64,000 bases of DNA from Bolinopsis microptera (taxonomy: Eukaryota; Ctenophora; Tentaculata; Lobata; Bolinopsidae): positions 11,818,169-11,882,168 of the forward strand of contig NC_087072.1 of NCBI RefSeq assembly GCF_026151205.1, written 5' to 3'. The notes below the pieces were generated by a model. That model searched no databases. It was not told the DNA's origin and saw only the letters and a program-made list of their open reading frames with translations. The position numbers and the translations under genes were made by a program. Shown piece after piece: positions 44,207 to 56,520 of the stretch; the stretch's first letter is position 1; each line of letters opens with the position of its first letter.

Positions 44207-45355
44207 ATGGCTGAAGCACCCATCAGAGGTCGGGGACGAGGTAGACCTCGCGGTGGTTTTGCACAGAAGCGCTCTGTGGAGTACGAGGATTATAGCTCTG
44301 CGGTGTACAGCAAGAAGAGGAAGATAATGGATGATGTGTACAGGTTCCTAGTAAGGGAGGACTTGGTTCGATCAGTGATAGGTAAGGGGGGAGAACACAT
44401 TAAAATTATCAAGGATGAAGCGAAGGAGCACGGTATTGAAACTAAAGTGTCTATCTACGCTCAAGGAGCAAACGGGACGCCTTTAATGGAAGGATCAGTG
44501 GACAGGGTGATGAGTGTACAGTCTACGGTTGAGGGACTTGGTATGGCGCTGGCTCATCTTTTACCATCAGTTCAGATTCATAAAAACTTCAGAACTGGTA
44601 CCCGGGGCGGTGGGTCGTTCGGCAGGGGAAGTCAGAAACTAGAGCTGAGATTGATCGTGCCATCTCACTGCTGTAGTGGGATTATAGGGAAAGGAGGGTC
44701 TGTTATCAGGAGGATTAAGGAGGAGACTAAATCTTACATTCAGGTTTACACACTTCCTCTACCACTTTCAGAGGAGTTTTGTGTCAGAATTCAAAACTTT
44801 GAAGGCCCGGACTTGGTTAATACGGCCGTTAAAATATTTGAATCGATAGCTGATATCAAAGGAAAGAATCCAATAATCATGTATGACCCAATATTCTTCA
44901 ACCACGGTGAGTACGGAGACACAGGGAGCTACATCGACACAGAGTGGTATCAGGAAGCTTTGAGATCGGGAGCAGCACAGCCTACACCCTACAAGGCCAT
45001 CAGCTCTCAAACTCAAAGCCGATACCCAGCTTACCCAGCTTACGAAGAGGCACAGTATGGGTACGAGGAGTTCGTGCCTGGGTACGGGGGGTATGGCGAG
45101 GACTATGGGTACGAATGTGGAGATCCTTATTATTACGACTATTACGAGTACCCTCCCCCGGTACCACGTGGCAGGAGCCGCGCACCCCCACGAGGGAGGG
45201 CCTATCTTAGCCGGGTCTTGTCTAGGGGCTTCAGAGGTCGGCCTAGTTATGAGGGCCGGGGATTGAAGACGGGGAGAGAGAGCTCTGTTAAAATAGAATC
45301 TATGGACTTCACCGAATCTGGAGCGGATACTGCTGGACAGTCTGCTCAAATTTGA
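44207..45355 (+). CDS. Two-KH RNA-binding protein, paralogue 2
   Basis: Single-exon frame of 382 residues from the ATG at 44207; the frame is open upstream to 44132 but has no ATG there. An acceptor-like CAATATTTAG lies 12 bases before the ATG, as in paralogue 1. Order: short RGRGRGRPRGG, KKRKIMDDVYRFLVREDLVR, KH1 with VIGKGGEHIKIIKDEAKEHG, KH2 with IIGKGGSVIRRIKEETKSY, tail DIKGKNPIIMYDPIFFNHGE and DTGSYIDTEWYQEALRSG identical or nearly so to paralogue 1. The C-terminus diverges: a YG/YE-rich segment, a short Arg-rich stretch and an acidic end without the long RGAP repeat. The pair clearly arose by local duplication. An ATTAAA occurs at about 45370. Confidence 0.9.
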   Translation: MAEAPIRGRGRGRPRGGFAQKRSVEYEDYSSAVYSKKRKIMDDVYRFLVREDLVRSVIGKGGEHIKIIKDEAKEHGIETKVSIYAQGANGTPLMEGSVDRVMSVQSTVEGLGMALAHLLPSVQIHKNFRTGTRGGGSFGRGSQKLELRLIVPSHCCSGIIGKGGSVIRRIKEETKSYIQVYTLPLPLSEEFCVRIQNFEGPDLVNTAVKIFESIADIKGKNPIIMYDPIFFNHGEYGDTGSYIDTEWYQEALRSGAAQPTPYKAISSQTQSRYPAYPAYEEAQYGYEEFVPGYGGYGEDYGYECGDPYYYDYYEYPPPVPRGRSRAPPRGRAYLSRVLSRGFRGRPSYEGRGLKTGRESSVKIESMDFTESGADTAGQSAQI

Positions 45356-45399
45356 AATCATTTTACTATCATTAAAATTACAATATTTTGCTTCGAAAT

Positions 45400-46860
45400 G
45401 TTTTCATTATTATTATTTTCCGGGGTTTTGTCGATCTGTAAATTTTTTGGCTCTTGGGATGTTATCAGACAGTTGAGAAAGTGTACTTTTAACGCAACCT
45501 CTAGGAGCCGTAACTACAGTTCGATTAAAAAGTCAAGTTTTGCATTTTAACGAAACTAAGCGTCTTCAAATCGAAAAAAACTAATTTTAAATCAGTCAAG
45601 GCTCGATTTTGACGCTATAAGTATAAATTTCTTCATCAGTGGTTCCTAAGGCAGTGTAGTACATCATATAAAATAGTGTAGTACGTCGTATAAATTCCAC
45701 ATTTCAAGCTTTCCAATTTGCCGTAGATTCCGTTTTTCGGGGTTTCCGACGTTTCTCTGGAATTGTATCTGTTTTTAAAAGAATAATCCCTATTTCGAGA
45801 TGGAAAAAAATAAAATAAAATTCGTCTAAAAAACTTTTTTCATCGACCAATGGTAAGTTTTTAGAGGCGGCGTTGAAAGTCTACTTGTTCGATCACCCCT
45901 TGATGTCGGTTATCTAGAATCTAGATATAATTTCCTTGCCCATTTTCAGGAATTCTGAAATTATCGTGCGAGCAAAAATATTGTGTTTAACAATGTAAAG
46001 ATTGCGATGAAGTTTGAAACAAATTTTAAGTTAATACAATTTCATTGACAGGTATAATAATTTATTGTTTTGTGATATATTTTCATTGATTACATGTGAA
46101 TAAATAGACTCTTTGACTCTGGCTATATAATCAATGAAGAGAAAAGCGAAAAGAAATTAAAATCCAGTAAAATTTGAATAAAATGTGTTTTCCTAAAAGA
46201 TCACGGTTCGTGTAAACTCTTGAACATAACCCAAAAAGATTTCAGAAAATACAAATCACTTTGATGATATTCGCAATCAACGTCGAAAATGTCGTCAATT
46301 ACAAATTAAGGTAAAATCGTTTAAAATTAGAAATCAAGTTGTTATCGTATTTCTCAGAAAATTCGACGAACTTTCGTGACAATTGTAAAGTCGAAGATAA
46401 TTTAAATTTGTTTTGAATTTTCATAAATTTTAATCATAACAAATTACTTTTCAGCAGAGCCCTCAACTTTTCAAATTTGCAGATATCACAGATAACAACG
46501 TTGATAGCTCAAAATGTCAAATTTTGAAACCGCCATCTTGTAACCAAATTTAAAATGCCAATTACAGAATCAAGGTTCAGGTATGTCTATTTTAATTAAA
46601 AAATTCCAATTGAATTGCTCGTAAATTCAATATATCGTAGATAATAGTGATATAGGGGTAATTTTCAAAATTAGCTTTTCCAAACTCAAATTTATGGTAA
46701 ACTTCTGTCATTGTTATTCATTTTGTAACTATGGTGGTTCGTGAAATTGGTGGCTATTCTATTTAATTTAAATATCATTCAAAAATTGCCTAAATTTTAT
46801 TTTTTTTCTTCTACTTTTTCCGGAGCGGTTAGGAACAATTTTTAGTCCTCCAAATAATGG
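45400..46860. other. AT-rich intergenic sequence
   Basis: No gene or strong repeat was recognised. Several short direct repeats (GTGTAGTACRTCRTATAAA near 45655-45690). Confidence 0.5.
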
Positions 46861-46861
46861 G

Positions 46862-47140
46862 TTGCTGTTTTTAACTCGTAACTTATTTTCAGAGCGTGTG
46901 CTAAAGTCGAACCAAGATCTATCTGGTGTTGTCTCTCTTGGACAGTGGGTGTTGTATCTCTTGGACAGTGGGTGCTGTCTCTCTTGGGTGTGGTCTCTCT
47001 TGGACAGTGGGTGTTGTCTCTCTTGGACAGTGGGTGTTGTCTCTCTTGGACTCCAGTTGCACTCTACAGCTATGCTATTTTCATCCATCACCAGCCTTTT
47101 TATTATCGGGACTGTTTTTGACAGAACTGTTCAGCTATGA
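46862..47140 (+). repeat. Minisatellite TCTCTTGGACAGTGGGTGTTG, with open frame
   Basis: Five irregular copies of the unit at 46928-47050. A frame of 92 residues runs through it after a good acceptor (AACTTATTTTCAG at about 46893) and ends at a TGA directly followed by AATAAA. It could be a terminal exon, but the protein is only the translated repeat plus a hydrophobic end, so I do not call a gene. Confidence 0.5.
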
Positions 47141-47149
47141 ATAAAATAT

Positions 47150-50100
47150 TAAACTGGAATACAGATAATGTTTAATTTGTTAATTTAATTGGGTGGCGGA
47201 ACATAATTACTGATTCTGCTGGACTGTATATTAATCTTATGTTCGTTTATTGGACTATTTATATTTGTGCCGAGTTTTCAGTGTCTGTACTTTGAAACTT
47301 AACTTTTTATTTGGTCTACTTAAAGTTTTAATACAAACTGAGAATGATTTATGTGAACAAGGATATGTTGTTGTGTGCCCCCTTATTTATCCTGAACAAC
47401 ATTATCATCGGATTGAAAACTGTGATTAAAATTCCTGATACTAACAGTAATTGTAATAACTACAACAATTGAAACGATCGGAATTGGTGAGCAACTTGAA
47501 CTAGCAACTAATCGTTTGCTCTATAGATTTAGTTTAAGCCATCTGAAGAGACTCCTAGCTTATGTTAATGACTTGTTGATAACTGTTTTCACATAAATTA
47601 AGTTGCTTTCTGATGATTTTTAAGATTACAAATTTGTTAATTCCTTGTTTCATTTGACTCCTAGAATAGTTTATAATTTTCTAAGTATACTAAGTGTAAT
47701 AGTTTACATAGCTAATTTTCTAAGTGAGCTCTCAAATAGTTTCCCTTGAAGCCTAGTATTCTTCCAAGTTCAAAAATTAAGTTTAAGTCACCTTCTCCAG
47801 TTCCCCTTAAAAGTTCTGATACATGAACTGTAGTATACACTATGCAAATTACACTTCTTATTTGTTCAGTACATGTTCTACTTACGTGTTATTTTTATCG
47901 TGGCAGGTCTTTAAATTTAAACTAAGATCAACCTGAATGTTAGTAGTTATTGTCTGCTGAGTCTTGTTATGGGCGATGTAACTCAATAGCACAAGAAATA
48001 CTGTCTGTACCAAGATCGTGTCGCAACTGCACGTCATTTTGTCGGTAGAAGAGTTGTTATAAGAAGGTTATAAAATTACAGCCCAGTTATAGGTTCGTTA
48101 TTAGGTGGGAAATACCTTCTTTATTCAACCAATTAAGAAGCAATACACAGTCTTGTAGTCTTCCATTGGAAATCTGAGGGACTATGATTCTTTCTAAATG
48201 CACCACGGAGAATATACTTTGTCTCTATAATTCTGTAGTCATCGCTCCGTATATATAAAACGGTAACTAATTGCGGAACATGCATATTTATGCGTAATTC
48301 TTCAAATTTATTCGGATTATGTGAATGCAATAATTAAATGATAAATTTTAAAAACCGATATTATAAAAGATTGTAAGTATTCGCATACTAGAAGTTTAAT
48401 TTGTGGGAAGGAAAAGCTATGGCTTTTTAATTTGCCTTATCTTGTTGTAATACTTAAACTGACGCTAAAACTCTTATCAGAGTTGTTTATACTTTTCTTA
48501 GAATGGCATATCCTGGAAATAACACTCCGTGAGAAATTTCACAGCCTATAAAATGTGCCTATCTGTAATAATATATATATAATGATATAGAATACCGTTA
48601 ATATTCACACTTCATCCTGTTACTACCACTTTAACCGTTACATATCGTGTTTAACCCTGACCAAGTCTCAATTGGCATGTTGCACGTAACTGGTGCATGA
48701 CCTGTTACTATAACTACGTACGAACATTTTTGTATTCCATGTGAGTATGTTTATATTCAGTGTGTACTTCACTCCACATTCATAAATATAATGATAGTCT
48801 CCCATGAGGAAGGGGCACACGTGTTTTTACAAAATAGTTACTATTTCTCAACAAAACACGTGAGGCTAAACCTTAATGTGATTTGTTGTGAAATAGTAAA
48901 TCCAACATGCCTGCCTCGTTCCCTTCAGAGATACGGATGTCAACTTAATACCGGTCTCTATCTTCACTTGCATCCGCTTCTGGTCCATACATTTCCATCC
49001 TACACGGACTCATTCTTTCATTATGTGGATTATCTTACATTTTTTTCATGTCTCTACCACAATTTCTCGCCTCCACTCTCATTCATCATTTCAAATCTCC
49101 ATCATTTGTCTGCTGTTCAGGTCTATCTTTGATCTGTTTATGCTACATGTCTTCAAGTCTCAATTTTTTTCTCTCATTGTGTTTTTTTGCGGTTCATATG
49201 TCTCAATGGCTGTTTCTGTGTCTCAATATGACTTAGTGTGAATCGATCTTGATTTATCCTTCTCAATCTTAGTCAATGTCTCTATTTTCGGTTCTATATG
49301 TCTCAATTGTGTGCCTCAATCTATATGCCTCAATCTATATGTCTCAATCTATGGTACATGTACTCCAATCTTGGGTCCATATGATTTATTGTCTTTATCT
49401 TCGGTAACTGTGTCTCAGTATTAAGTTCCTCTGCCTCAATTTTTAAAACCCAAGTCTTAATCGTGTATTCGTATGTCTCAAATCTCTGATCATTTGTTTA
49501 ATCTGTGCCAACCTTGGATTATCTTTCTCTGTCTTCGGTTCATATGTCTTCGTTCCATAAATCTCAATCTTCTATTCCCGATCTTTTCTTAATATTGACA
49601 TGAATAATGAACAGAATGTGGAGACACTATGTGAACATCTAAACAATGTTCCTCTTACCAACTAAATCTAGATATAAAGATCCAGACAAACTGCATCCAC
49701 AATTGTGAAGATCACATGATCTGCAATATTTCATTGAGTGAACAGCTTTTGCAAATATTTTGTCAATCAATTAGTCATTGTTGGTATAAAGAAAGAAGTC
49801 TGTTCATATGTAAAAGTTTTGATAATCTTCGAAACTGTTCCGTAGAAAAAATGTTTCTCAGAAGTTCAAGTAATTAAAAGTAGAAGACAGTTGTCTGAAT
49901 CTGAGAGTTCTTGTAAGGTTCTGGTTTCAAAGATAACAGACTTCATTGACGAATGTTTTGCAAACAATTAGTAATTCCCCAATTAGATCATTAATAAAAT
50001 TAAACCTTTAATTAAAACGTTGGTAATCGCCAAAAGTTTTAAGTAAGAATTTGTAAGGACCCATACCTAATTTAGATTAAATTTTCACCTATTTAATTTA

Positions 50101-50700
50101 ATGATATAATCAGTGAACTAGCCAATTTGCTAATGATCATCTATCTGGTTAGCTGGTCAACGAAACGTTTCAAACATTAATTATCTTGAGTGAGATGGCA
50201 TGTTAACAGAGGGTAACTCTCTAGTATTTCTATAACCGGAGACATCGTACATGGCTAATTGGTATAGAATAACAATTAGTACTCATCATGATGGTATAAA
50301 ATATTGCCCTGTCGTTTATCTTAATCAAGATATAGATTATAGGGATAACCGGAGGTTATATGTATAAACCGGAGGTTGCAATATTCTCTATATAATTGCG
50401 AAGTGTTATTGTAGTATCACCATATCTATAATGTGCAGTAGTAGTAATAGTATGACAATATGTAGTATATGTAGTGTAACCAGCATGCTACTGATCACGT
50501 GCCTGATCACGTGACTGTGTCTACGCTACATGCTAATCTCCGTCTTAAGAACTTAAGAAGTGTCCGTTAATAAACTAACAATTGAGTGATGAAATATTTG
50601 ATTAGCGGATAATGAATCTCAACAACAAACTTATTCTCGGATATAGTGCAGATCTCGTGACACTAGGAATTGCACGGGATTTGTGATTATATGCTAGTGA
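47150..50700. other. Intergenic sequence, no gene recognised
   Basis: AT-rich. At about 49160-49570 there is a degenerate repeat of TATGTCTCAATCT-type units. Nothing else was supported; the short frames there are repeat translation. Confidence 0.5.
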
Positions 50701-50704
50701 GACC

Positions 50705-50759
50705 AAAATCTCTCACACACTACTTCAATTGATAATTGAAGTAGTGTGTGAGAGATTTT
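50705..50759. repeat. Perfect 26-bp inverted repeat with 3-base loop
   Basis: Arm 50705-50730, loop GAT, arm 50734-50759; every base pairs. The arm begins AAAATCTCTCACACACTACT. It lies about 60 bases upstream of the PNUTS start codon. Confidence 0.95.
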
Positions 50760-50821
50760 TATTGCTAATGACCGAACTAATGACCATATAACTAACAACT
50801 AATTGATACACTATTCCTAGC

Positions 50822-53800
50822 ATGATCTACCCTGGAATGACCCAGAACATTACTCCCAGATCTGCCGTTGACGGAATTTCTCATCTCTTGACTAGAACTG
50901 GGGAACTGAAGGTTTGTCCCGAAAATTCCAGAGACATGGTTAATGCTCTTATATTAATAATCATGATAGATTAATACCCTTCATTTATTCAACACAATGG
51001 ATTCCATTTTAAACAATCTTCTAAAACTTTCCTCCTTATTCGATTTTATTGAAACATCAGTATTCGTCACATTCCTTTTTACAGGGAGACGATGAAGCGA
51101 TATCACTGTTGGATTCTATGAAAGAAGCAACACTTCTATTCCAGAGAGCTATATACTTAGAGGTGCTGAAGATAACGGCCAGTGAGAAGACTCTGGGGAC
51201 GTACCTTTCAAAGGGTGGTTGGGACCTCCTTAACTCCTGGCTTTCAGGTAATATCGCTCACAAGTAGTACACACAAGTTTCCTACAAGTTTCCTACTTAA
51301 TAATATCTAGTTGTACGGTGTTCTCTGTGTTATAGCTCTGTTTATTTAAGTCTCCGTGTTCAGTAGTTAATCTTACTGGCATTCTAACATTCTAACACAC
51401 TAACACAACTTGTAACGCTCCATTTTAAGGCTCCATTGTAACGCCCCATATTACAGATGCTAAGAAGACGTCTAACAATGCCCTGGCAGTGGAAATACTG
51501 GAGGTTCTACAACAGGTCCCAGTAACACTAGGGCTACTGAAACAAGGCAACATGGGCAAGTTAATGAAGAGTTATAACAAGTCCGAGGATAAGGAAATCA
51601 AGAAGAAAGCTGGAGAGTTGATGGACTCGTGGATGAAGTTGGTGCCCACTGCTGGTAGTGGTAAGAAGAAGAAGGTGAATGAGGATGGCTTAACTAAGAA
51701 GGACCAACTTGTTCCAAAGAAGGCTGCCTCTAAGTCTGTTCATTTGGGTAAGCGTTTCTTTTCTTATAGCTGTTGTATTTCAAGGTTAAATGTTGGTCGT
51801 ACAGAACATATACAACTAAAAGTAAAATCACAATTTGTGCCGGTGGTATAATACCCTCTTAATACTAATATTTAATACCCTCTTAACCTCTTACCATTTA
51901 GCCGAGAGTCTGGGGTTCCTGGACGCTATAACCAGTACTAGTAAGACTACTAGGAAGATAAGGAAGAGAAGCTCTACTGATATAGACTTTAAGAGATCTA
52001 ACAGTCAGTCCGAAACCCCTGAACCTTCACCAGTAGCCAAATTTAGTAAGGTAAGCTGACAGTCATCAATTATCACGCAGCCAACATGCAATCATTTTAT
52101 TAAGTGGTTAAAATTTGAAACATTTTCAAACATTTCCGCAAACTTATTCAACAACAATAATGCTTGCGCTTGCTACCATGACAGTTGGAAATTAAAAGAA
52201 CTAAAATCGCAGGTGGACAAATTAAGTCTGACAATAGATAAGCCAGCCTCTCCTAAAGTTGACAATCCTATCAAGCCAGAGATGTTACTGACTAACTCTC
52301 CTCCCCCTCTTCCTGATAAGAGCCATGGTAATGATAAGATGTTCTGCTTCAGACGAGCCAAGAAGCGGAGAAGGTTCGTACTTTAGTCACAAATATATTT
52401 CTCTTATATAATACACGTGATAATACACGTGCTCCCTGCTCCAGTACACCAGTACACGGTGGGGTGGGGTGGGTTGGGGTGGGGTGGGGTATTTTAACAC
52501 AGGAATCTTAACTGCTTCTCCCTCTTACCTACCTGAATATTTAGAGCAACAAATAACTTAATTAATTTAAGTTAATACCATGAATATCTGTCAGGATAAG
52601 ATGGAGAGATGAGTTAGAGGAGGTACAATTCTTTGAGTGTGAGGAGAAGTCTGCGAACCACAAGTCCTTCTCAGAGAGTCTCACCAAGGAATACGATAAA
52701 GAGAGAGCAGCCGTGCTCCGGAGCAGACAACTTGAGGAAGACATGATGGTCGAAATGGTGAGTAACGTAACTGGATGGGACCAGTAAACGACACGGACGG
52801 AAGAAAATAACAAATTTACAAAAGTGCAGCATTTCGCACACAGATATATAACTGGAAAGTATAGCTAGGTGCTAAGTTCGAAAGTTATACAAGTACAGAG
52901 GACAACTTTCAAAACATGGTTTTAAGACCACCCAAAGTTGTGTCCGATTCAGTTCATCCTCAAAGAGAAGCCACCTACAGGATATGTAGTAGCCACATAC
53001 AGTATGATATATGTAGTAGCCACATACAGGATATGTAGTAGCCACATACAGTATGATATATGTAGTAGCCAACTACAGGATATGTAGTAGCCAGTAGGTG
53101 GCTTATACATACAATATGATATATGTAGTAGCCACATACAGTATGATATTATATGTAGTAGCAAAACTAACTGACAGGCTTTTAAGCTTTTAGCACACAA
53201 CCAAATTATTGAAATTATTTATTGTCAGGCCCCCTGGAAACACCCCCTGAAGTTAGATGCCAGTATGTTAACATTGGCAGAGAAGGGGGCCTCTAGTAAG
53301 GAAAAGGAGACGCAGAGAGAGCGAGAAAAGAACGTTCTAGCAGTTCTAGTGTTCGATCAGAACGCAATGGTGGAGTCTCCAAAAGAGCCTGATGCTGAGG
53401 TGAGAGCTAGTTTGTAATAATTATTCAATTTATTATTTATTTTGGTCGGCATATAATCTAATTGTTATTATTTCCGAATTATAGATTTAAAGAAAGGTAG
53501 CATATTATTATATATATGTATATTATTATATATATAGGTAACTCTAATATTGCCCGGTCATCCAACTTTTCAGAAACAAATGTAAATTAACATATTCCCT
53601 CAGGAGCTGAACTACACGTTTGTGACACCCAACATCATCCCCTTGACAGACAGTTCACAGAGTCAGCCTACTCCAGAACCAGAAACCCGAACACCAGAAC
53701 TTTCTCCTCCGCAATCAGTCCCACAAACCCCCTTCAGCGAGACACCAGGAACTCAGCAGCTACCTCCAGTACTTGCCAATATAATCCCTCAGCCTCTGCT

Positions 53801-54440
53801 GATGCCCTCCATGCCCTCTATGCCGGAGATGCTGCCCCATCCTAATCAGGATCTGCTGCCCCACCCCCAGTACAACTTGCCCGTACAGCGGTACCCAAAC
53901 CAGCAGAACCAAGTACCACCGCAGCAACCACCACAACCACCGCAGCAGCAGCAACAGCAACAGCAATACCATCCTGTCCCACCGAGCCAACCTTCCTCTT
54001 ACAATAACTACAACCCAGAAAACAACCGCAACTTTGACCCCCACAGTCGTAATGGTCGTGATAACTACAGTAAGAGAGGTGAGGGAGGCTGGAACTACAG
54101 GAAGGGAGGTCATGGAGGGAGACAGTACCGGGATTGGATAGACTCGGACCGCAGGAGGGATGAGAACCCCCGATTCCAGCACCGACCCAGGAGACCCTGC
54201 GCTTACTTTAACACAAAACAGGGCTGCAGAGAGGGCAACAATTGCAAGTTTATACACGAGACTGGGTTACACGGCTCACTCCCGGGACAGTATAATAGAC
54301 AGTGGGATGAGAGGGACAGTAGGGACGGCCGGGACAGAGGGGTCCACATCAGTAGGGACACAGAAGATAAGGACCAAAGTAAGAACTCTGATAAGACAGC
54401 AGAGTCGCTGGAGAATAAATCTCCTTCAGCAGCAACGTGA
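50822..54440 (+). CDS. PPP1R10: PNUTS: PP1 nuclear-targeting subunit (PPP1R10)
   Basis: Eight exons: 50822-50911, 51085-51247, 51457-51747, 51902-52050, 52213-52373, 52595-52757, 53229-53399, 53604-54440. All junctions keep phase; 674 residues (human about 940). Residues about 1-165 form a TFIIS N-terminal (LW) domain (GGWDLLNSWLS, LLKQGNMGKLMKSYNK, KAGELMDSWMKL). ESLGFLDAI matches the vertebrate GLGFLDAL motif. RRRIRW (I286, W288) is at the place of the PP1-docking KSVTW motif, an RVxF variant. PWKHPLKL and EREKNVLAVLVF, then PKEPDAE, match the vertebrate PW...EREKGILQELF...HEPD block. LPPVLANII follows. The linker is Pro/Gln- then Arg/Gly-rich, and the end has a CCCH finger (C595-x8-C604-x5-C610-x3-H614). 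PNUTS scaffolds PP1 with WDR82/TOX4 to dephosphorylate RNA polymerase II factors at termination. An AATAAA at 54509 follows. Confidence 0.93.
52450..52490. repeat. GGTGGGGT repeat in PNUTS intron 5
   Basis: Tandem GGGGT/GGGTT units, a G-quadruplex-capable tract, between exons 5 and 6. Confidence 0.85.
52970..53162. repeat. GTAGTAGCCACATACAG minisatellite in PNUTS intron 6
   Basis: Alternating GTAGTAGCCACATACAG and GATATGTA/TATGATATAT units, about seven copies, wholly intronic. Confidence 0.9.
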
Positions 54441-54508
54441 CGAAGTGTAGAGCACTATATCAATCATACTTGATCCAATACACTTGTTGACTTGCTAATG
54501 TGAGAGAG

Positions 54509-54514
54509 AATAAA
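54509..54514 (+). terminator. Poly(A) signal of PNUTS
   Basis: Canonical AATAAA 68 bases after the stop codon. Confidence 0.7.
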
Positions 54515-54697
54515 AGACACGGACTTTGAATTCAGTCGAGCCAATCTTTATGTACTTTTCACACGAACAGAATTATTGACATATTAGCCAGATCAAATTG
54601 GCTGGGCGTGTTTTTGTTGCATGTACGTATCCCAAGTAACACAGTATTTCAGTTTGCTATCATATAACTGTTTTATACTGTTAAAGAGTGGAAGCTT

Positions 54698-54991
54698 TTA
54701 ATTTTTACACCCGAATTCCAATTTTGATAATGTTTGATGAATCTTTGTCAGAGAATCAATTATTAATTTATGGTATTTAAGGATTTGACTTTTAATAAAA
54801 TTTAATTGTTTCAGTGTTCTGCATCTGGAGCGCTGCTCGATAAAAATAAAAATAATACATTGGGGATCATGAAACTGTAAGGAACTTACAAACGACTCCA
54901 CCATCGATAATTTGGAGATGTGCCAAAATGTGACCACGACATGAGCTATTCTTGAACTTCTGAAGTAATTTAAGAAGTCGTCAGCTCCCAC
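54698..54991 (-). other. Open frame of 97 residues, unknown
   Basis: Minus-strand frame starting MGADDFLNYFRSSRIAHVVV. No motif recognised; it could be a fragment of a retroelement or chance. No splice context was found. Confidence 0.2.
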
Positions 54992-55449
54992 ATAACATTT
55001 TATCTTATCAGTTCATTCTCATATGACACCTTGACCCAGTTTTGCGTGCTTTGTTCGATTTTTGATAAGTTGTCAAATTTGAAGCAAGCACTCTATCTTA
55101 ATCATGATGCCTTGTTCATCAATGCCATCGATACTGTCAGGTTATTATAAATGATAAATCAATGTTTAGTTAGTACTTTTCATACAAAATTATTAATATG
55201 ATCGGATTATTAATAGGTTATGCAACTGAATTCAGAGTATTGATATAATCGCATATGCTATGGCTGCGACTGATTCGGTTGAATCTCATTAATCAACAAC
55301 AAACAATCCTATAGTTTGGAGCCCATCAATCATATGAAGGATCATTGCAAGTTGAAATAGGGATAAGAAACACCGTCTTATGGTGACAGTGGTATTTAAA
55401 TAAGCCATACTTGTGCCGACATCTAGCTTACATTTTTTTAAATCAAGAC

Positions 55450-55655
55450 ACTTATTTTACTTCGGAGTATTCCAACAGCCACATTGTTACACAAGTGCAA
55501 CCAGCCAATTACAGGAAGCCGAAGGATTTGTTTTAGCCAGTGACGGTTAAGGTAGTTTGTACCCTACTTTATTCGCCCGAGACTTTGCTGAAATGGGCAG
55601 TTCCTCATTTAACCCTCACACCCGATTTCTCGAGTATTCGGCTGAGTAGACCGGC
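55450..55655 (-). mobile_element. tRNA-like SINE, 5'-truncated copy
   Basis: Reverse-complement match to the body of the SINE at 35560-35895: shared blocks GGTCTACTCAGCCGAATACT, CTCGAGAAATCGG, AACCGTCACTGGC and GGCTGTTGGAATACTCCGAA. The tRNA head is absent, as expected of truncated reverse transcription. Beyond the end (GTAAAATAAGTG) the two copies diverge. Confidence 0.85.
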
Positions 55656-56133
55656 TGAGCCAATAGAATAAATTTCATGGCATAAAATGAAGAATTACTC
55701 AAGGGTTATTCCATTTTCTCCTTAGAAAAATTCTCCATTTTAAGCCATTTAGAAATTTAAAAATGTAAAATCCCTATTTTTTACAAAATTTTGGACAGTT
55801 ACAGGACGAAATAAACAAACTTCTCGTATCTCTTATATGTTTTAAAACAAATCCCTCTCCAGGACGAAAGAAGTTTAAACCAATATTCATCTAGAATCTA
55901 AAATCTAAATATCATTTCGAACACCAAATAGACAATTTTTGCCCTTTTAGTTTTATCGTATTTCGACCTTCAACAATTTTTCAGCTCGAACACGAGGGTC
56001 CCCTTTTTTTGGTATTTTTAAAAGTTTTTCGAAGTCCGCACCTAACCCTCGATGACGATATACAATCTTGAAAACGAGGCTTCCCTCTGTAATGCGATCT
56101 CGGAGGGCAGGCCTCTCCTATTATATGAAACAC

Positions 56134-56210
56134 TTACCTGGGGACCTCAGGCTATTATGTTCATAAACATAGAGATTCGGCGGAATGACAGGCTGAGCGC
56201 GGCCCAGTAA
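56134..56210 (-). mobile_element. MITE TTACTGGG...CCAGGTAA, copy 1
   Basis: 77-bp element with near-palindromic ends TTACCTGGGG and CCCAGTAA. The core contains ATTATGTTCATAAACAT and TTCGGCGGAATGACAGGC. Three more copies follow at 58305-58380, 58452-58539 and 59637-59737. Confidence 0.75.
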
Positions 56211-56520
56211 ATGTAACACTACTACTAGCTCGGAAGCGTGGATAGGAGTTGTCTTTATATTAAAGGTGTCTTTATATTAGAGGTTCGTATCGAGTAAGTA
56301 ACAAGTAATTCAAATTTTAACGGGTGATATAGATACTCGTAAAATATTTGTTCCAACTCGGCTCGCGTCCTGGTAGGTTGTAAACCTACAATTCAAATTA
56401 AAAAACGTTTTCCTGGAAATCACTTTTCTCCATTAAATTATGTGCAGAAAATAATTTGTCCGGACCTAGTCTAGCTCTTGAGAATTTTCCTGGAACCACC
56501 ACTGACCACTTCTTTTAATT

